NCBI RefSeq assembly: GCF_023520895.1
Contig: NZ_CP026029.1
Location: forward strand, 6,696,001-6,760,000
DNA from: Paenibacillus sp. PK3_47
GTDB lineage: Bacteria > Bacillota > Bacilli > Paenibacillales > Paenibacillaceae
Length of the DNA stretch: 64,000 nt
Reading direction: 5' to 3'
Part shown: positions 49,160-56,923 of the stretch, one piece after another
How positions within the stretch are numbered: the stretch's first letter is position 1
Layout: each line of letters begins with the position of its first letter
Made by a program: the position numbers and the translations under genes
Notes under the pieces: generated by a model
What the model was told of the DNA's origin: nothing
Seen by the model: only the letters and a program-made list of their open reading frames with translations
Database searches by the model: none

Positions 49160-50845
49160 TTAAACCGTGTAATCCTCCAAGGAGATGCTTTGACCGTTCA
49201 AACGGGCCTGTGATTTCCCCCCAACAGCTGCATTCCCGGCATCCGTAACTGCCAGCCGCAGCTGCTCTCCTCCTACCGTATTGTAATCCACCGCAAGCAG
49301 GTCCCCCGGTGTAAATACCGGTGTCTTGGCCGCCATGGCTGCTACAAAATCATCCAGCCCGTCTATCCCTTTTTCCACTGCCTGCTCCGGCAAAACCGCC
49401 TCTACCACTACGCCACCCGGCATTCCTTTAACCTGTACCTCCAAATAATCCGCACGTTCGATCAGCTCATAGTCTTGTGACAGGTAAACTGCAAAATATA
49501 CGTTACCTGCAAGTCCGAACAGCGCCTGATCTGCCTCACGCCAATCTCCTTTGGGAAGCACGCCAATCAGCGTATCTGCTTCTCCTTCGGGGACCGGATA
49601 GAGGGTCATCACTGTGCCTTTATGATACAGAACTTCCATATACGGACTCTGATGCCGCGGATCGCCTTCATGATAACCTTTGCCCGGATGGAAAAAATAC
49701 AGCTGGTTGGCTCCGCCATCAGGTGTCACCGGCAGGGAATACGTCCAGCGGAGCTGCTCATTGTCGAATTCTTCCACACGTTCCCACAGGCCGCCCACAG
49801 CATAATCCGCAGTAAAATATCCGTATGAATGCAGCAAAGGCTGCGGATTCGGATCATCCGGCACAACCTTTTGCGTTAGCTTCTTCACCTCTGACGGTGC
49901 AGTACGGTCCAGCGCCGTTGTCCGCGCCTGCTGAGGTACTTCATAGAACAGGAAACCCGCATATTCCGTACGCGGCATTCCGTCCGGCAGCCCAAAATCC
50001 CCGAACTGGACATAATCATTCAGCACATTTCTGTCCCCCGGAACATCATGCGGCCAGCCTCTGGAGTGAGCGCCGGCCCAGGCACCGCGGAAATAGAATG
50101 CTGCCCGTACGCTCCACAGATGGTCCAGCATCTCCGCAAGGACAGCTTTTACCCCGCCATCCTGCTCCAGTTCCCAAGCACAGGTAAACGCCTGAACCCA
50201 ATGCCAGAACCAGGGCAGACTGCCATACTCGGGCATGCCCTTCTCTCTAATATATGCAAGCGTCTTCTCCAGGCTGTCCCGCCCGTCTTCCCGCAGCTCT
50301 TCATCTTCAAAGACAGTGCCGAAAATCAGCTTCGCTGCCGTATACTTGGCCTCATGGTGACCAAACGTCACCACAGGCTTGCGGAAAAACCCGCTGCGGT
50401 ATATATGGCCGATTGCTGTATGAAAGGCAATTCTGAGGCTGGCGCTGAACTGGCTGTTGTAATGTTTGCAGAACCAGACCATCAGGCTGCCCATAATCTC
50501 CACCGGGAGCTCGTGCGGCTTGGCCTCACGCGGATTTGGTCCCAGACCGAGCGGCCAGTGTCCGTACAGCTCCGTGCCCGGCTGCCTGTTCTGCAGCAGT
50601 ACCGTTTCCAGCATTACCGCTTCGGCTTTGCGTTTGGCTTCCTCCCGGCTGAAAGGCACCTCAAGCGACTCATCAGATGCGGCGGCGAAGAGATAAGAAG
50701 CATAATAGAAGTTATTGCGCACATCATCATGGAACCAGAGACCGCTGTCAAGCAGCGGCCGGCGCTCCGCTTCCAGCGCTATTCTATAGATAATTTCGTT
50801 CATGCGAGCCTGATAAGAATTCAATATATGCTTGCTGTCCCCCAC
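49160..50845 (-). CDS. Unrecognised 561-residue protein, possible uronate-linked glycan enzyme
   Basis: No family is recognised with confidence. The N-terminal two thirds are helix-rich with conserved-looking aromatic and acidic patches (LWFHDDVRNNFYYASYL, YGHWPLGLGPNPREAKPHELPVEIMGSL, GHHEAKYTAAKLIFGTVF, WAGAHSRGWPHDVPGDRNVLNDY), like an (alpha/alpha) toroid; the C-terminal third looks like a beta-sandwich, the layout of several polysaccharide lyases and glycosidases. There is no signal peptide. It starts at GTG 50845, 9 nt after GGAGGGG. It is divergent from kduI-deoR-kduD, suggesting a role with oligouronides (inference). Confidence 0.6.
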   Translation of the reverse strand: MGDSKHILNSYQARMNEIIYRIALEAERRPLLDSGLWFHDDVRNNFYYASYLFAAASDESLEVPFSREEAKRKAEAVMLETVLLQNRQPGTELYGHWPLGLGPNPREAKPHELPVEIMGSLMVWFCKHYNSQFSASLRIAFHTAIGHIYRSGFFRKPVVTFGHHEAKYTAAKLIFGTVFEDEELREDGRDSLEKTLAYIREKGMPEYGSLPWFWHWVQAFTCAWELEQDGGVKAVLAEMLDHLWSVRAAFYFRGAWAGAHSRGWPHDVPGDRNVLNDYVQFGDFGLPDGMPRTEYAGFLFYEVPQQARTTALDRTAPSEVKKLTQKVVPDDPNPQPLLHSYGYFTADYAVGGLWERVEEFDNEQLRWTYSLPVTPDGGANQLYFFHPGKGYHEGDPRHQSPYMEVLYHKGTVMTLYPVPEGEADTLIGVLPKGDWREADQALFGLAGNVYFAVYLSQDYELIERADYLEVQVKGMPGGVVVEAVLPEQAVEKGIDGLDDFVAAMAAKTPVFTPGDLLAVDYNTVGGEQLRLAVTDAGNAAVGGKSQARLNGQSISLEDYTV

Positions 50846-51012
50846 TTCCGTTCCCCTCCAAAAATGTTTTCTGTTGTTCTGCCTTTGCTTTCCCGCTGTA
50901 CACCCGCTGTAAAATCCTTCTATCCAGCTCTATTGTGCACGCTTTCGGTTCATATGGCAATCCATAAAAACTATAAATAAACTAAAATAAACGCACTAAA
51001 AAAGATTACCTC

Positions 51013-51041
51013 TTGCCAAATGAACGAATATGGATTAAATT
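51013..51041 (+). promoter_or_regulatory. Promoter region of the kduI operon
   Basis: TTGCCA (51013-51018), 17 bp, TAAATT (51036-51041). GAACGAA occurs at 51022-51028 inside the spacer and again at 51052-51058, 30 bp apart, a candidate operator for the DeoR protein of this operon. Confidence 0.5.
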
Positions 51042-51088
51042 GAACTCATACGAACGAAAATACGACTACGAAGGAGATTGAATAATCA

Positions 51089-51922
51089 ATGGAAAGACGT
51101 TTCGCATCCCACCCCAACGAAGTTAAGCAGTTTGATACCGAGCGCCTCCGCAAAGAGTTCCACATTCCTGTTATTTTTGCGCCGGATGAACTGAAGCTTG
51201 TGCTGACACACGAAGACCGCATGATCGTGGGCGGTGCCAATCCGGTTAACGGCGAGGTTGCCCTCACTACTGATCTGAAAGAGCTTGGTGTGACTTACTT
51301 CCTGGAACGCCGTGAACTGGGTGTCATCAATGTTGGCGGCAAAGGTTTGGTTGTGGTAGACGGCACAGAATATGAAATCGGCTTCAAAGAATGTCTGTAT
51401 GTAGGACAAGGCGCCAAGGATGTTGTGTTCAAAAGCGCTGACAGCGCAAAACCGGCGAAGTTCTATCTGAATTCCGCTCCTGCCCACCAGTCTTACCCTA
51501 CCACCAAAACTACGCTGGAAGAATCCGAATCCGGTGCACTGGGCGGTCTGGAGAATTCTAACGAACGTACCATTCACCGCTTTATTCATACTAACGGCGT
51601 TCAGAGTGCCCAGCTGGTTATGGGTATGACCCAACTGAAGCCGGGCAGCATGTGGAATACAATGCCGGCACACACGCATCCCCGCCGGATGGAAGCTTAC
51701 TTCTATTTCGATCTTCCCGAAGACTCTGTGGTATTCCACCTGATGGGTGAGCCAACAGAAACACGCCACATCGTTATGCACAACGAGCAGGCTGTTATTT
51801 CCCCAAGCTGGTCGATCCACAGCGGCGTAGGCACTCATAACTATACATTCATCTGGAGTATGGCCGGAGACAACAAAAGATATGATGATATGGACCCCGT
51901 ATCCATGAAGGAATTACAATAG
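51089..51922 (+). CDS. kduI: 5-dehydro-4-deoxy-D-glucuronate isomerase
   Basis: A 277-residue zinc cupin that isomerises 5-keto-4-deoxyuronate, the unsaturated product of pectin or glycosaminoglycan lyases, to 2,5-diketo-3-deoxygluconate. The sequence is collinear with KduI from the N-terminal RRFASHPNEVKQFDTERLRKEF to the zinc-binding PAHTHPRRMEAYFYF and SIHSGVGTHNYTFIWSM. AAGGAG lies about 12 nt before the ATG. First gene of the kduI-deoR-kduD unit. Confidence 0.96.
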   Translation: MERRFASHPNEVKQFDTERLRKEFHIPVIFAPDELKLVLTHEDRMIVGGANPVNGEVALTTDLKELGVTYFLERRELGVINVGGKGLVVVDGTEYEIGFKECLYVGQGAKDVVFKSADSAKPAKFYLNSAPAHQSYPTTKTTLEESESGALGGLENSNERTIHRFIHTNGVQSAQLVMGMTQLKPGSMWNTMPAHTHPRRMEAYFYFDLPEDSVVFHLMGEPTETRHIVMHNEQAVISPSWSIHSGVGTHNYTFIWSMAGDNKRYDDMDPVSMKELQ

Positions 51923-51957
51923 ACTTAACAACAACTACGGAAAGATGAGGCAGCCGG

Positions 51958-52713
51958 ATGAACCCGATACGACGACACGAGATGATTATGGAAGTTATGC
52001 TGAACCAGAAGGATGTAACGGTGAATGAGCTTAGCGACAAGCTCCAGGTAACAGGAAAAACCATCCGCGAGGATCTCAGTAAGCTGGAAGAACAGGGACT
52101 TATTGTCCGTGTGCACGGCGGAGCTGTACTGGCGCAGAGCGACCAGTTTGGCATTCTGCCGTCCAAGACCCCGCTGGATAAGTATTCCGACGAGAAAACG
52201 GAGATCGCAGGGCTTGCGCTGGCCCATATCGAAGAGGAGGACATTATCGCACTGGACGGCGGAAGCACCACGCTTGAGATCGCCAGGCGGCTGGACAATA
52301 TGCCTCTGACGGTAGTCACCAATGATGTTTACATCATCAGCGAGCTGGTTCCCAAAGACAACATCCGTCTGGTCGTTCCCGGGGGTTACCGTGTCCGCAA
52401 TATGCTGGCCGGTCCCGAAGCTGTCTCTTATGTGCAAAAGCTAAATATACAAAAAGCATTTCTGTCGGCTACTGCCGTGCATATCGAGCATGGGCTGTCC
52501 ATTTATACCGGTGATTTGATCGATTTCAAGCAGGCTTTGGTGTCCACTGCCCGTAAAGTGTTCGCCGCCTGCGATCACCACAAGTTCGGGCATACCGCCC
52601 TGCGCACCTTCGCTTCCCTTCAGGAAGTGGACGTGCTGCTGACAGACAGCGGGCTTCCGCCCGGGACGGTTGAGCAGTTCCGCCGTGCCGGTGTCAACAT
52701 CGAATGCGGGTAG
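51958..52713 (+). CDS. DeoR-family regulator of uronate catabolism
   Basis: A 251-residue repressor: N-terminal winged helix (RRHEMIMEVMLNQKDVTVNELSDKLQVTGKTIREDLSKLEEQG, followed by VHGGA) and DeoRC sensor domain (DIIALDGGSTTLEIARRL, VVTNDVYIISEL, PGGYRVRNMLAGPEA, ACDHHKFGH). It sits between kduI and kduD in the same transcript, 35 bp after kduI, so a kdu pathway intermediate is the likely inducer. It differs from the IclR-type KdgR of enterobacteria. Confidence 0.88.
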   Translation: MNPIRRHEMIMEVMLNQKDVTVNELSDKLQVTGKTIREDLSKLEEQGLIVRVHGGAVLAQSDQFGILPSKTPLDKYSDEKTEIAGLALAHIEEEDIIALDGGSTTLEIARRLDNMPLTVVTNDVYIISELVPKDNIRLVVPGGYRVRNMLAGPEAVSYVQKLNIQKAFLSATAVHIEHGLSIYTGDLIDFKQALVSTARKVFAACDHHKFGHTALRTFASLQEVDVLLTDSGLPPGTVEQFRRAGVNIECG

Positions 52714-52781
52714 TTAAATACTTTTTTTGATAGATACTGCATCATCAATATATTTCATACGCTAAAGGAGCGAATTTCATT

Positions 52782-53537
52782 ATGTCATCATTATTCAGTC
52801 TGGCAGGTAAAACAGCAATTGTAACCGGAGCAGCGCAAGGCCTTGGACAAGGCATCGCCCTGGCATTTGCCGAAGCAGGTGCGGATGTCGTTTCCGTCTC
52901 CCTTAATACCAGTGAAGAAACAGTAACTGCAGCTCAAGCTTTCGGTGTCAAAGCACTGGGTATTGAAGCGGACCTGAGTGACCACACACAGCTGCAAAGC
53001 GTGTTCGATCAAGCGCTCCAACTCACCGGCAAAGTAGACATTCTCGTTAACTGCGCAGGTATGATCCGCCGTACTCCTGCTAAAGACCACAGCGAAAAAG
53101 ACTGGTTCGATGTAATCAACCTTAACCAGAACACAGTATTCCTGCTGTCGCAGATCGCTGGCCGCCACTTCCTGGAAAGAGGATCCGGTAAAATCATCAA
53201 CATCTGCTCCATGCTCTCCTACCAAGGCGGTATCAATGTTCCTGGTTACACTGCCAGTAAGCATGCTGTTGCCGGCTTGACCAAAGCCTTCGCTAACGAG
53301 TGGGCACAATACGGCTTGAATGTTAACGCCATCGCTCCTGGATACATGGCCACTGAGAACACTGCACCAATCCGTGCCGACCAAAGCCGTTCCGATTCCA
53401 TCCTTGACCGCATCCCTGCCGGACGCTGGGGTACTGCCGATGATGTTAAGGGACCCGCTGTATTCCTGGCATCCGAAGCTTCTGATTATCTGAACGGCCA
53501 TATCCTGGCTGTTGACGGCGGATGGCTGGCAAGATAA
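52782..53537 (+). CDS. kduD: 2-deoxy-D-gluconate 3-dehydrogenase
   Basis: A 251-residue short-chain dehydrogenase that reduces 2,5-diketo-3-deoxygluconate to 2-keto-3-deoxygluconate. TGAAQGLGQGIALAFAEAGA is the NAD loop, NCAGMIRRTPAKDHSEKDW the region characteristic of KduD, and Tyr-Lys in GYTASKHAV with Ser in NICSML forms the catalytic set. CTAAAGGAGCG precedes the ATG. A terminator ends the operon; the kdgK and kdgA genes that would complete the route are not in the window. Confidence 0.94.
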   Translation: MSSLFSLAGKTAIVTGAAQGLGQGIALAFAEAGADVVSVSLNTSEETVTAAQAFGVKALGIEADLSDHTQLQSVFDQALQLTGKVDILVNCAGMIRRTPAKDHSEKDWFDVINLNQNTVFLLSQIAGRHFLERGSGKIINICSMLSYQGGINVPGYTASKHAVAGLTKAFANEWAQYGLNVNAIAPGYMATENTAPIRADQSRSDSILDRIPAGRWGTADDVKGPAVFLASEASDYLNGHILAVDGGWLAR

Positions 53538-53569
53538 TACTTGCTGCAACCAATGATGTAAATACAACG

Positions 53570-53600
53570 AACCCGGATGCTATGGCATCCGGGTTTCTTT
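53570..53600 (+). terminator. Terminator of the kdu operon
   Basis: Perfect 11-bp arms AACCCGGATGC / GCATCCGGGTT with loop TATG and TCTTTT after. Confidence 0.88.
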
Positions 53601-53632
53601 TGGTGCTATATTGAACTGGTACCCTAGTTAGG

Positions 53633-54154
53633 TTAATCCGTAAGCTCCACGTACTCTTCCGGATGGTTACGGATATAATCTGCGATAACAGCATGGGTAA
53701 CCGGACCTGTCTGCTGAAACTGTTCGTAGAACCCGTCTATTGCCTGCCTCAGCTCCGGATCACGGTCGGGATCACTAAGGACAGCCTCTCCCCATTCCAG
53801 CCCCCGTCTGCGGTTCCTATCTTCTAAATATTTCCGTGTATCTTCCAGCAGCGGTAACATGCCGGATGTTTCAAAGAAGCGGATTCCTTCTATTACTCGG
53901 TCCCAATATCCGGGTATGGCCAGCATATAAGAAATCCAGGCATAATATTCGTTTGCAGATTTATGGCTGTGATCATACATTACCCGAAACATGCAAAGGG
54001 ACTGCTGCCCTCTGCTCAGCTGCGAGATTACCTCCGCTTTTACTGCAGGTGACTTTCCGCGGATGAGCTCAAATGTTGGCTCCATGCACTCCCTGCCGAG
54101 TCTTTCATCGCTTAGTGTTAAAAAGTCCTCCCGGCTCATTGGCGGCAAACTCAT
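53633..54154 (-). CDS. Hypothetical 173-residue protein
   Basis: A soluble, acidic, mostly helical protein with no family recognised with confidence. Notable stretches are QQSLCMFRVMYDHSHKSANEYYAWISYML and FFETSGMLPLLEDTRKYLEDRNRR, which recall immunity-like or DMP19-like helical proteins, but this is only an impression. GGAAGGGAG lies 7 nt before the ATG, so the gene is likely expressed. It is convergent with kduD. Confidence 0.65.
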   Translation of the reverse strand: MSLPPMSREDFLTLSDERLGRECMEPTFELIRGKSPAVKAEVISQLSRGQQSLCMFRVMYDHSHKSANEYYAWISYMLAIPGYWDRVIEGIRFFETSGMLPLLEDTRKYLEDRNRRRGLEWGEAVLSDPDRDPELRQAIDGFYEQFQQTGPVTHAVIADYIRNHPEEYVELTD

Positions 54155-54262
54155 TGCACAGCTCCCTTCCCTATTTATTTGGCACTATTGACGCACGCTT
54201 CCATACAAGGCTTCCCGCCTGAATCATTCCCAGCAGCAAGAAGTGCAGCATCAGCATGCCTA

Positions 54263-55354
54263 TTATGACTGCAACAGCACCTTAATCTTCTTTGCCAGCT
54301 GCTGGTCCTGCTTATTAAGCGGATCCAGCGTAAAGCTGTCCGAAATCATGATCAGGCCTTTATAATAGAAAATCTGCTTTCCAAACACATCCATCACTGT
54401 TCTTAGCGGGACAAAGGTTCTTCCATTTACAATCTCCATCTCTTTTCTGCTCTCGCTGAATACAATCTTCCGCTCATTATATTCAACTGTAACTGCAGAA
54501 GTGGTGGAGTTGATTCCGATTGACGCATTAAACTTGTCTGAGAGAAAACGCAGGGGAACCATCGTTTTTCCTTCCCTGATGTAAGGCTCCACTTTACGGT
54601 TAGCAGGATCAACCTGCGCTTTACTGCCCTGGACTAATACATTGGCGTGTCCCACTGAGAGCACGACAGTCTTTTGCAAAATATGATCCATCCGCGTGTC
54701 TGTACCTCCGCTCTGCTCTGATCCACTCTGACACGGGCTGCCTTTGTACAGCTCCATATACTCCACAATGATCTCAACCGCTTCCTGCCGGATATCCCGA
54801 TTCAGCCCCGTGTCGGCCAGAACCTTCTCGGTGTTGTTCCAGCTGCAGTCCATATTGTGCTGGGAAACGCCCAGCATATGGATCAGCGCCACGGTCCGGC
54901 TGTCGGGAAGTTCCTGCTGCGCCAGAGTCATCCAGGACAAATCAGGCTCCAGATAGCGGTCCAGTATTTTCATATAACCAATCACAAAAATCTCTTCCGG
55001 AGCAAGCTCCTTTTTATCCAGAACATCCGTCTTCTTCCCGTAAGTGAGCTGCGAATACTCTTCCGCAAGGTTCCTGTCTGACCACACCTGGCCGGAATAC
55101 AGTGCATTGACTGCCGCTGCCTTCTCATCCAGTGGAGTGTAGGGGGATTGCAGGAAATCCGCAACAGCTTTGTTCAGACCGTCACTCTCAGCCTCGGCCA
55201 CCATATCTACATCCAAATAAGCCCTATAAATCTGCGTTGAAGTTAACGGTGAATCTGCGTGGACACGGCTCTGTCCGATGGCAAAGCTTCCTGTAACGAT
55301 CAAGAATGAGACCAGGATTACCTTGCACCAATGAGCATATTTACTTGTAAACAT
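54263..55354 (-). CDS. Secreted protein with copper-amine-oxidase-N (stalk) domain
   Basis: A 363-residue exported protein. Signal peptide: FTSKYAHWCKVILVSFLIVTGSFAIGQ, cleavage near VHA-D. The middle part is helical and unrecognised (about 35-240). The C-terminal 130 residues form the stalk domain common in Paenibacillus exported proteins (EPYIREGKTMVPLRFLSDKF, VTVEYNERKIVF, NGRTFVPLRTVMDVFGKQ), thought to mediate attachment at the cell surface. The start is ATG 55354 with GGGAGGG before it; upstream codons to 55378 lack support. Confidence 0.82.
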   Translation of the reverse strand: MFTSKYAHWCKVILVSFLIVTGSFAIGQSRVHADSPLTSTQIYRAYLDVDMVAEAESDGLNKAVADFLQSPYTPLDEKAAAVNALYSGQVWSDRNLAEEYSQLTYGKKTDVLDKKELAPEEIFVIGYMKILDRYLEPDLSWMTLAQQELPDSRTVALIHMLGVSQHNMDCSWNNTEKVLADTGLNRDIRQEAVEIIVEYMELYKGSPCQSGSEQSGGTDTRMDHILQKTVVLSVGHANVLVQGSKAQVDPANRKVEPYIREGKTMVPLRFLSDKFNASIGINSTTSAVTVEYNERKIVFSESRKEMEIVNGRTFVPLRTVMDVFGKQIFYYKGLIMISDSFTLDPLNKQDQQLAKKIKVLLQS

Positions 55355-55518
55355 AATAACCCTCCCGGTTACATGCATTTTGTGTTACCTGCTGTGTCAG
55401 TGCCGCGGGACTCTTCCCATCGATTGCCTGAAAAACATGGATTATGATATATTTACCCGATAAACTTAGCATAGTGCAGTAATGAAGCCATAGCCGGATA
55501 AATAAAGGAGCATAAGAA

Positions 55519-56142
55519 ATGAACTCAGAAATACTGACTACTTTTGATGAGCACGGTAATATTACCGGTTCCGCCCCGCGTGATGAGGTACACCGGCTGG
55601 GACTTTGGCATGAGACCTTCCACTGCTGGTTTGTCGCCAGAGAACACCATTCGCTGCAGATCTATCTTCAGCTGCGCAGCCAGCATAAAAAAGACTATGC
55701 AGGTCTTCTTGATATTACTGCTGCCGGCCACCTGCTGGAGAGTGAAAGTCCGGAAGACGGAATCCGTGAAGTGCAGGAGGAGCTGGGGATTGATGTTGCT
55801 TTTGAGGACCTCATTCCGCTGGGTATCGTCCCCTATACTATGGATAAGGCAGGATTTATGGACCGTGAGCGCGCGCATGTCTTCTTGTATGAGAACCATG
55901 CTCCGTTCAGCCAGTTTCAGCTGCAGCAGGAAGAAGTCGCTGGAATGGTCACGGCAGGCTTCAGCGAATTCCGCAGCTTTTGGCTCGGGGAGCGCAGCGA
56001 TCTTCATATTCAGGGTTTCCGCGTGGAAGACAGCGGAGAGCGGAGCCGGATTGACCAATTGGTGGACATCAGCCATTTTGTGCCGCATGAGCACTCTTAT
56101 TACCTGCGTATTCTGGAGGGGATTGAAGAAGCTTTTGGCTAA
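55519..56142 (+). CDS. Nudix hydrolase of the IPP-isomerase-like group
   Basis: A 207-residue cytosolic protein. The box AAGHLLESESPEDGIREVQEELGI is a Nudix motif one residue shorter than the standard spacing, as seen in the YfcD/isopentenyl-diphosphate-isomerase-like group. The N-terminus EILTTFDEHGNITGSAPRDEVHRLGLWHETFHCWFV is typical of that group. The substrate is unknown. AAAGGAG lies before the ATG. Its stop overlaps that of the convergent HAD gene by 4 bp. Confidence 0.88.
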   Translation: MNSEILTTFDEHGNITGSAPRDEVHRLGLWHETFHCWFVAREHHSLQIYLQLRSQHKKDYAGLLDITAAGHLLESESPEDGIREVQEELGIDVAFEDLIPLGIVPYTMDKAGFMDRERAHVFLYENHAPFSQFQLQQEEVAGMVTAGFSEFRSFWLGERSDLHIQGFRVEDSGERSRIDQLVDISHFVPHEHSYYLRILEGIEEAFG

Positions 56143-56819
56143 TCCATGTTTTTTTCCAGCAATACAATATCAATTAATTCCTTTAAATCATGGATGACAG
56201 CGTCTGCTTTAACAACAGACTCCACATGACCCGTTCTTTTCCAGACCGTCTTCATTCCGGCGTCACGGCTGGCACGAATATCGTTATCAGGATGATCACC
56301 GACAAACAGGGCATTTTCGGCAGCAATATTCAGTCTGTTCAAGGCAAGCTTGAAAATGGCCGGATCAGGTTTGCGCAGCCCCTCCCATTCAGAGATCAAT
56401 ACTTCATCAAATAAATGGGTGATTTGCAGTGACCGGAAATTATCATATTGAAACTGCCCATACCCGTTGGAGACCAGAGCCAGCTTAATATCATGGTTCT
56501 TTAGCTCTGTAAGCATATCCAGCAGATTCGGGAAACCTATACAATGCGCTTGAAAATTATGTATGTAATCATCTAACAGCAAAGACCAGTCCATATCCGG
56601 AACCGGGAACTCCTGAAGGATCTGCTGGTAGACCTTGTCCTTCCATACATAACCGTGATTATCAAGTTCTATCAGACGTTGAATGAATCTTTCCTTGCCG
56701 ATAATTTGGAGCTCAGGATACCGCTCGTATTGATTTCCTGCAAACGCTAATAGTGATGAGTCACGGTCCAGCAAGGTTCCGTCCAAATCAAACAATACCG
56801 CCTTTATGTTCACATCCAT
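56139..56819 (-). CDS. HAD-superfamily phosphatase
   Basis: A 226-residue cytosolic hydrolase with all four HAD motifs: FDLDGTLLDRD (Asp nucleophile), LVSNGYG, Lys in RKPDPAIF and GDHPDNDIRASRDAGM. The cap between motifs I and II is a helical C1 type. Substrate unknown; many such proteins clear phosphometabolites. The ATG at 56819 sits close to AAAGGGG; the GTG two codons later is an alternative. Confidence 0.88.
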   Translation of the reverse strand: MDVNIKAVLFDLDGTLLDRDSSLLAFAGNQYERYPELQIIGKERFIQRLIELDNHGYVWKDKVYQQILQEFPVPDMDWSLLLDDYIHNFQAHCIGFPNLLDMLTELKNHDIKLALVSNGYGQFQYDNFRSLQITHLFDEVLISEWEGLRKPDPAIFKLALNRLNIAAENALFVGDHPDNDIRASRDAGMKTVWKRTGHVESVVKADAVIHDLKELIDIVLLEKNMD

Positions 56820-56875
56820 CCGCCCCTTTCACGTACATATTCGTCCTTATTGCATAAATTCCCTGCCAAAGAAAT

Positions 56876-56910
56876 ACAAAAAGCAGAACCCTGCACTCAG
56901 GGTCCTGCTT
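56876..56910 (-). terminator. Terminator of the GH42 gene
   Basis: Minus-strand AAGCAG-ACCCT / AGGGT-CTGCTT with a 6-nt loop and T run after, 14 bp past the stop codon. Confidence 0.82.
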
Positions 56911-56923
56911 CTTTATTTCCTGC

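Noticed and set aside
50846..51012. A cre site before kduI (GTGCACGCTTTCGG region)
   Set aside because: It needs at least two mismatches in conserved positions on either strand, so it was not called.
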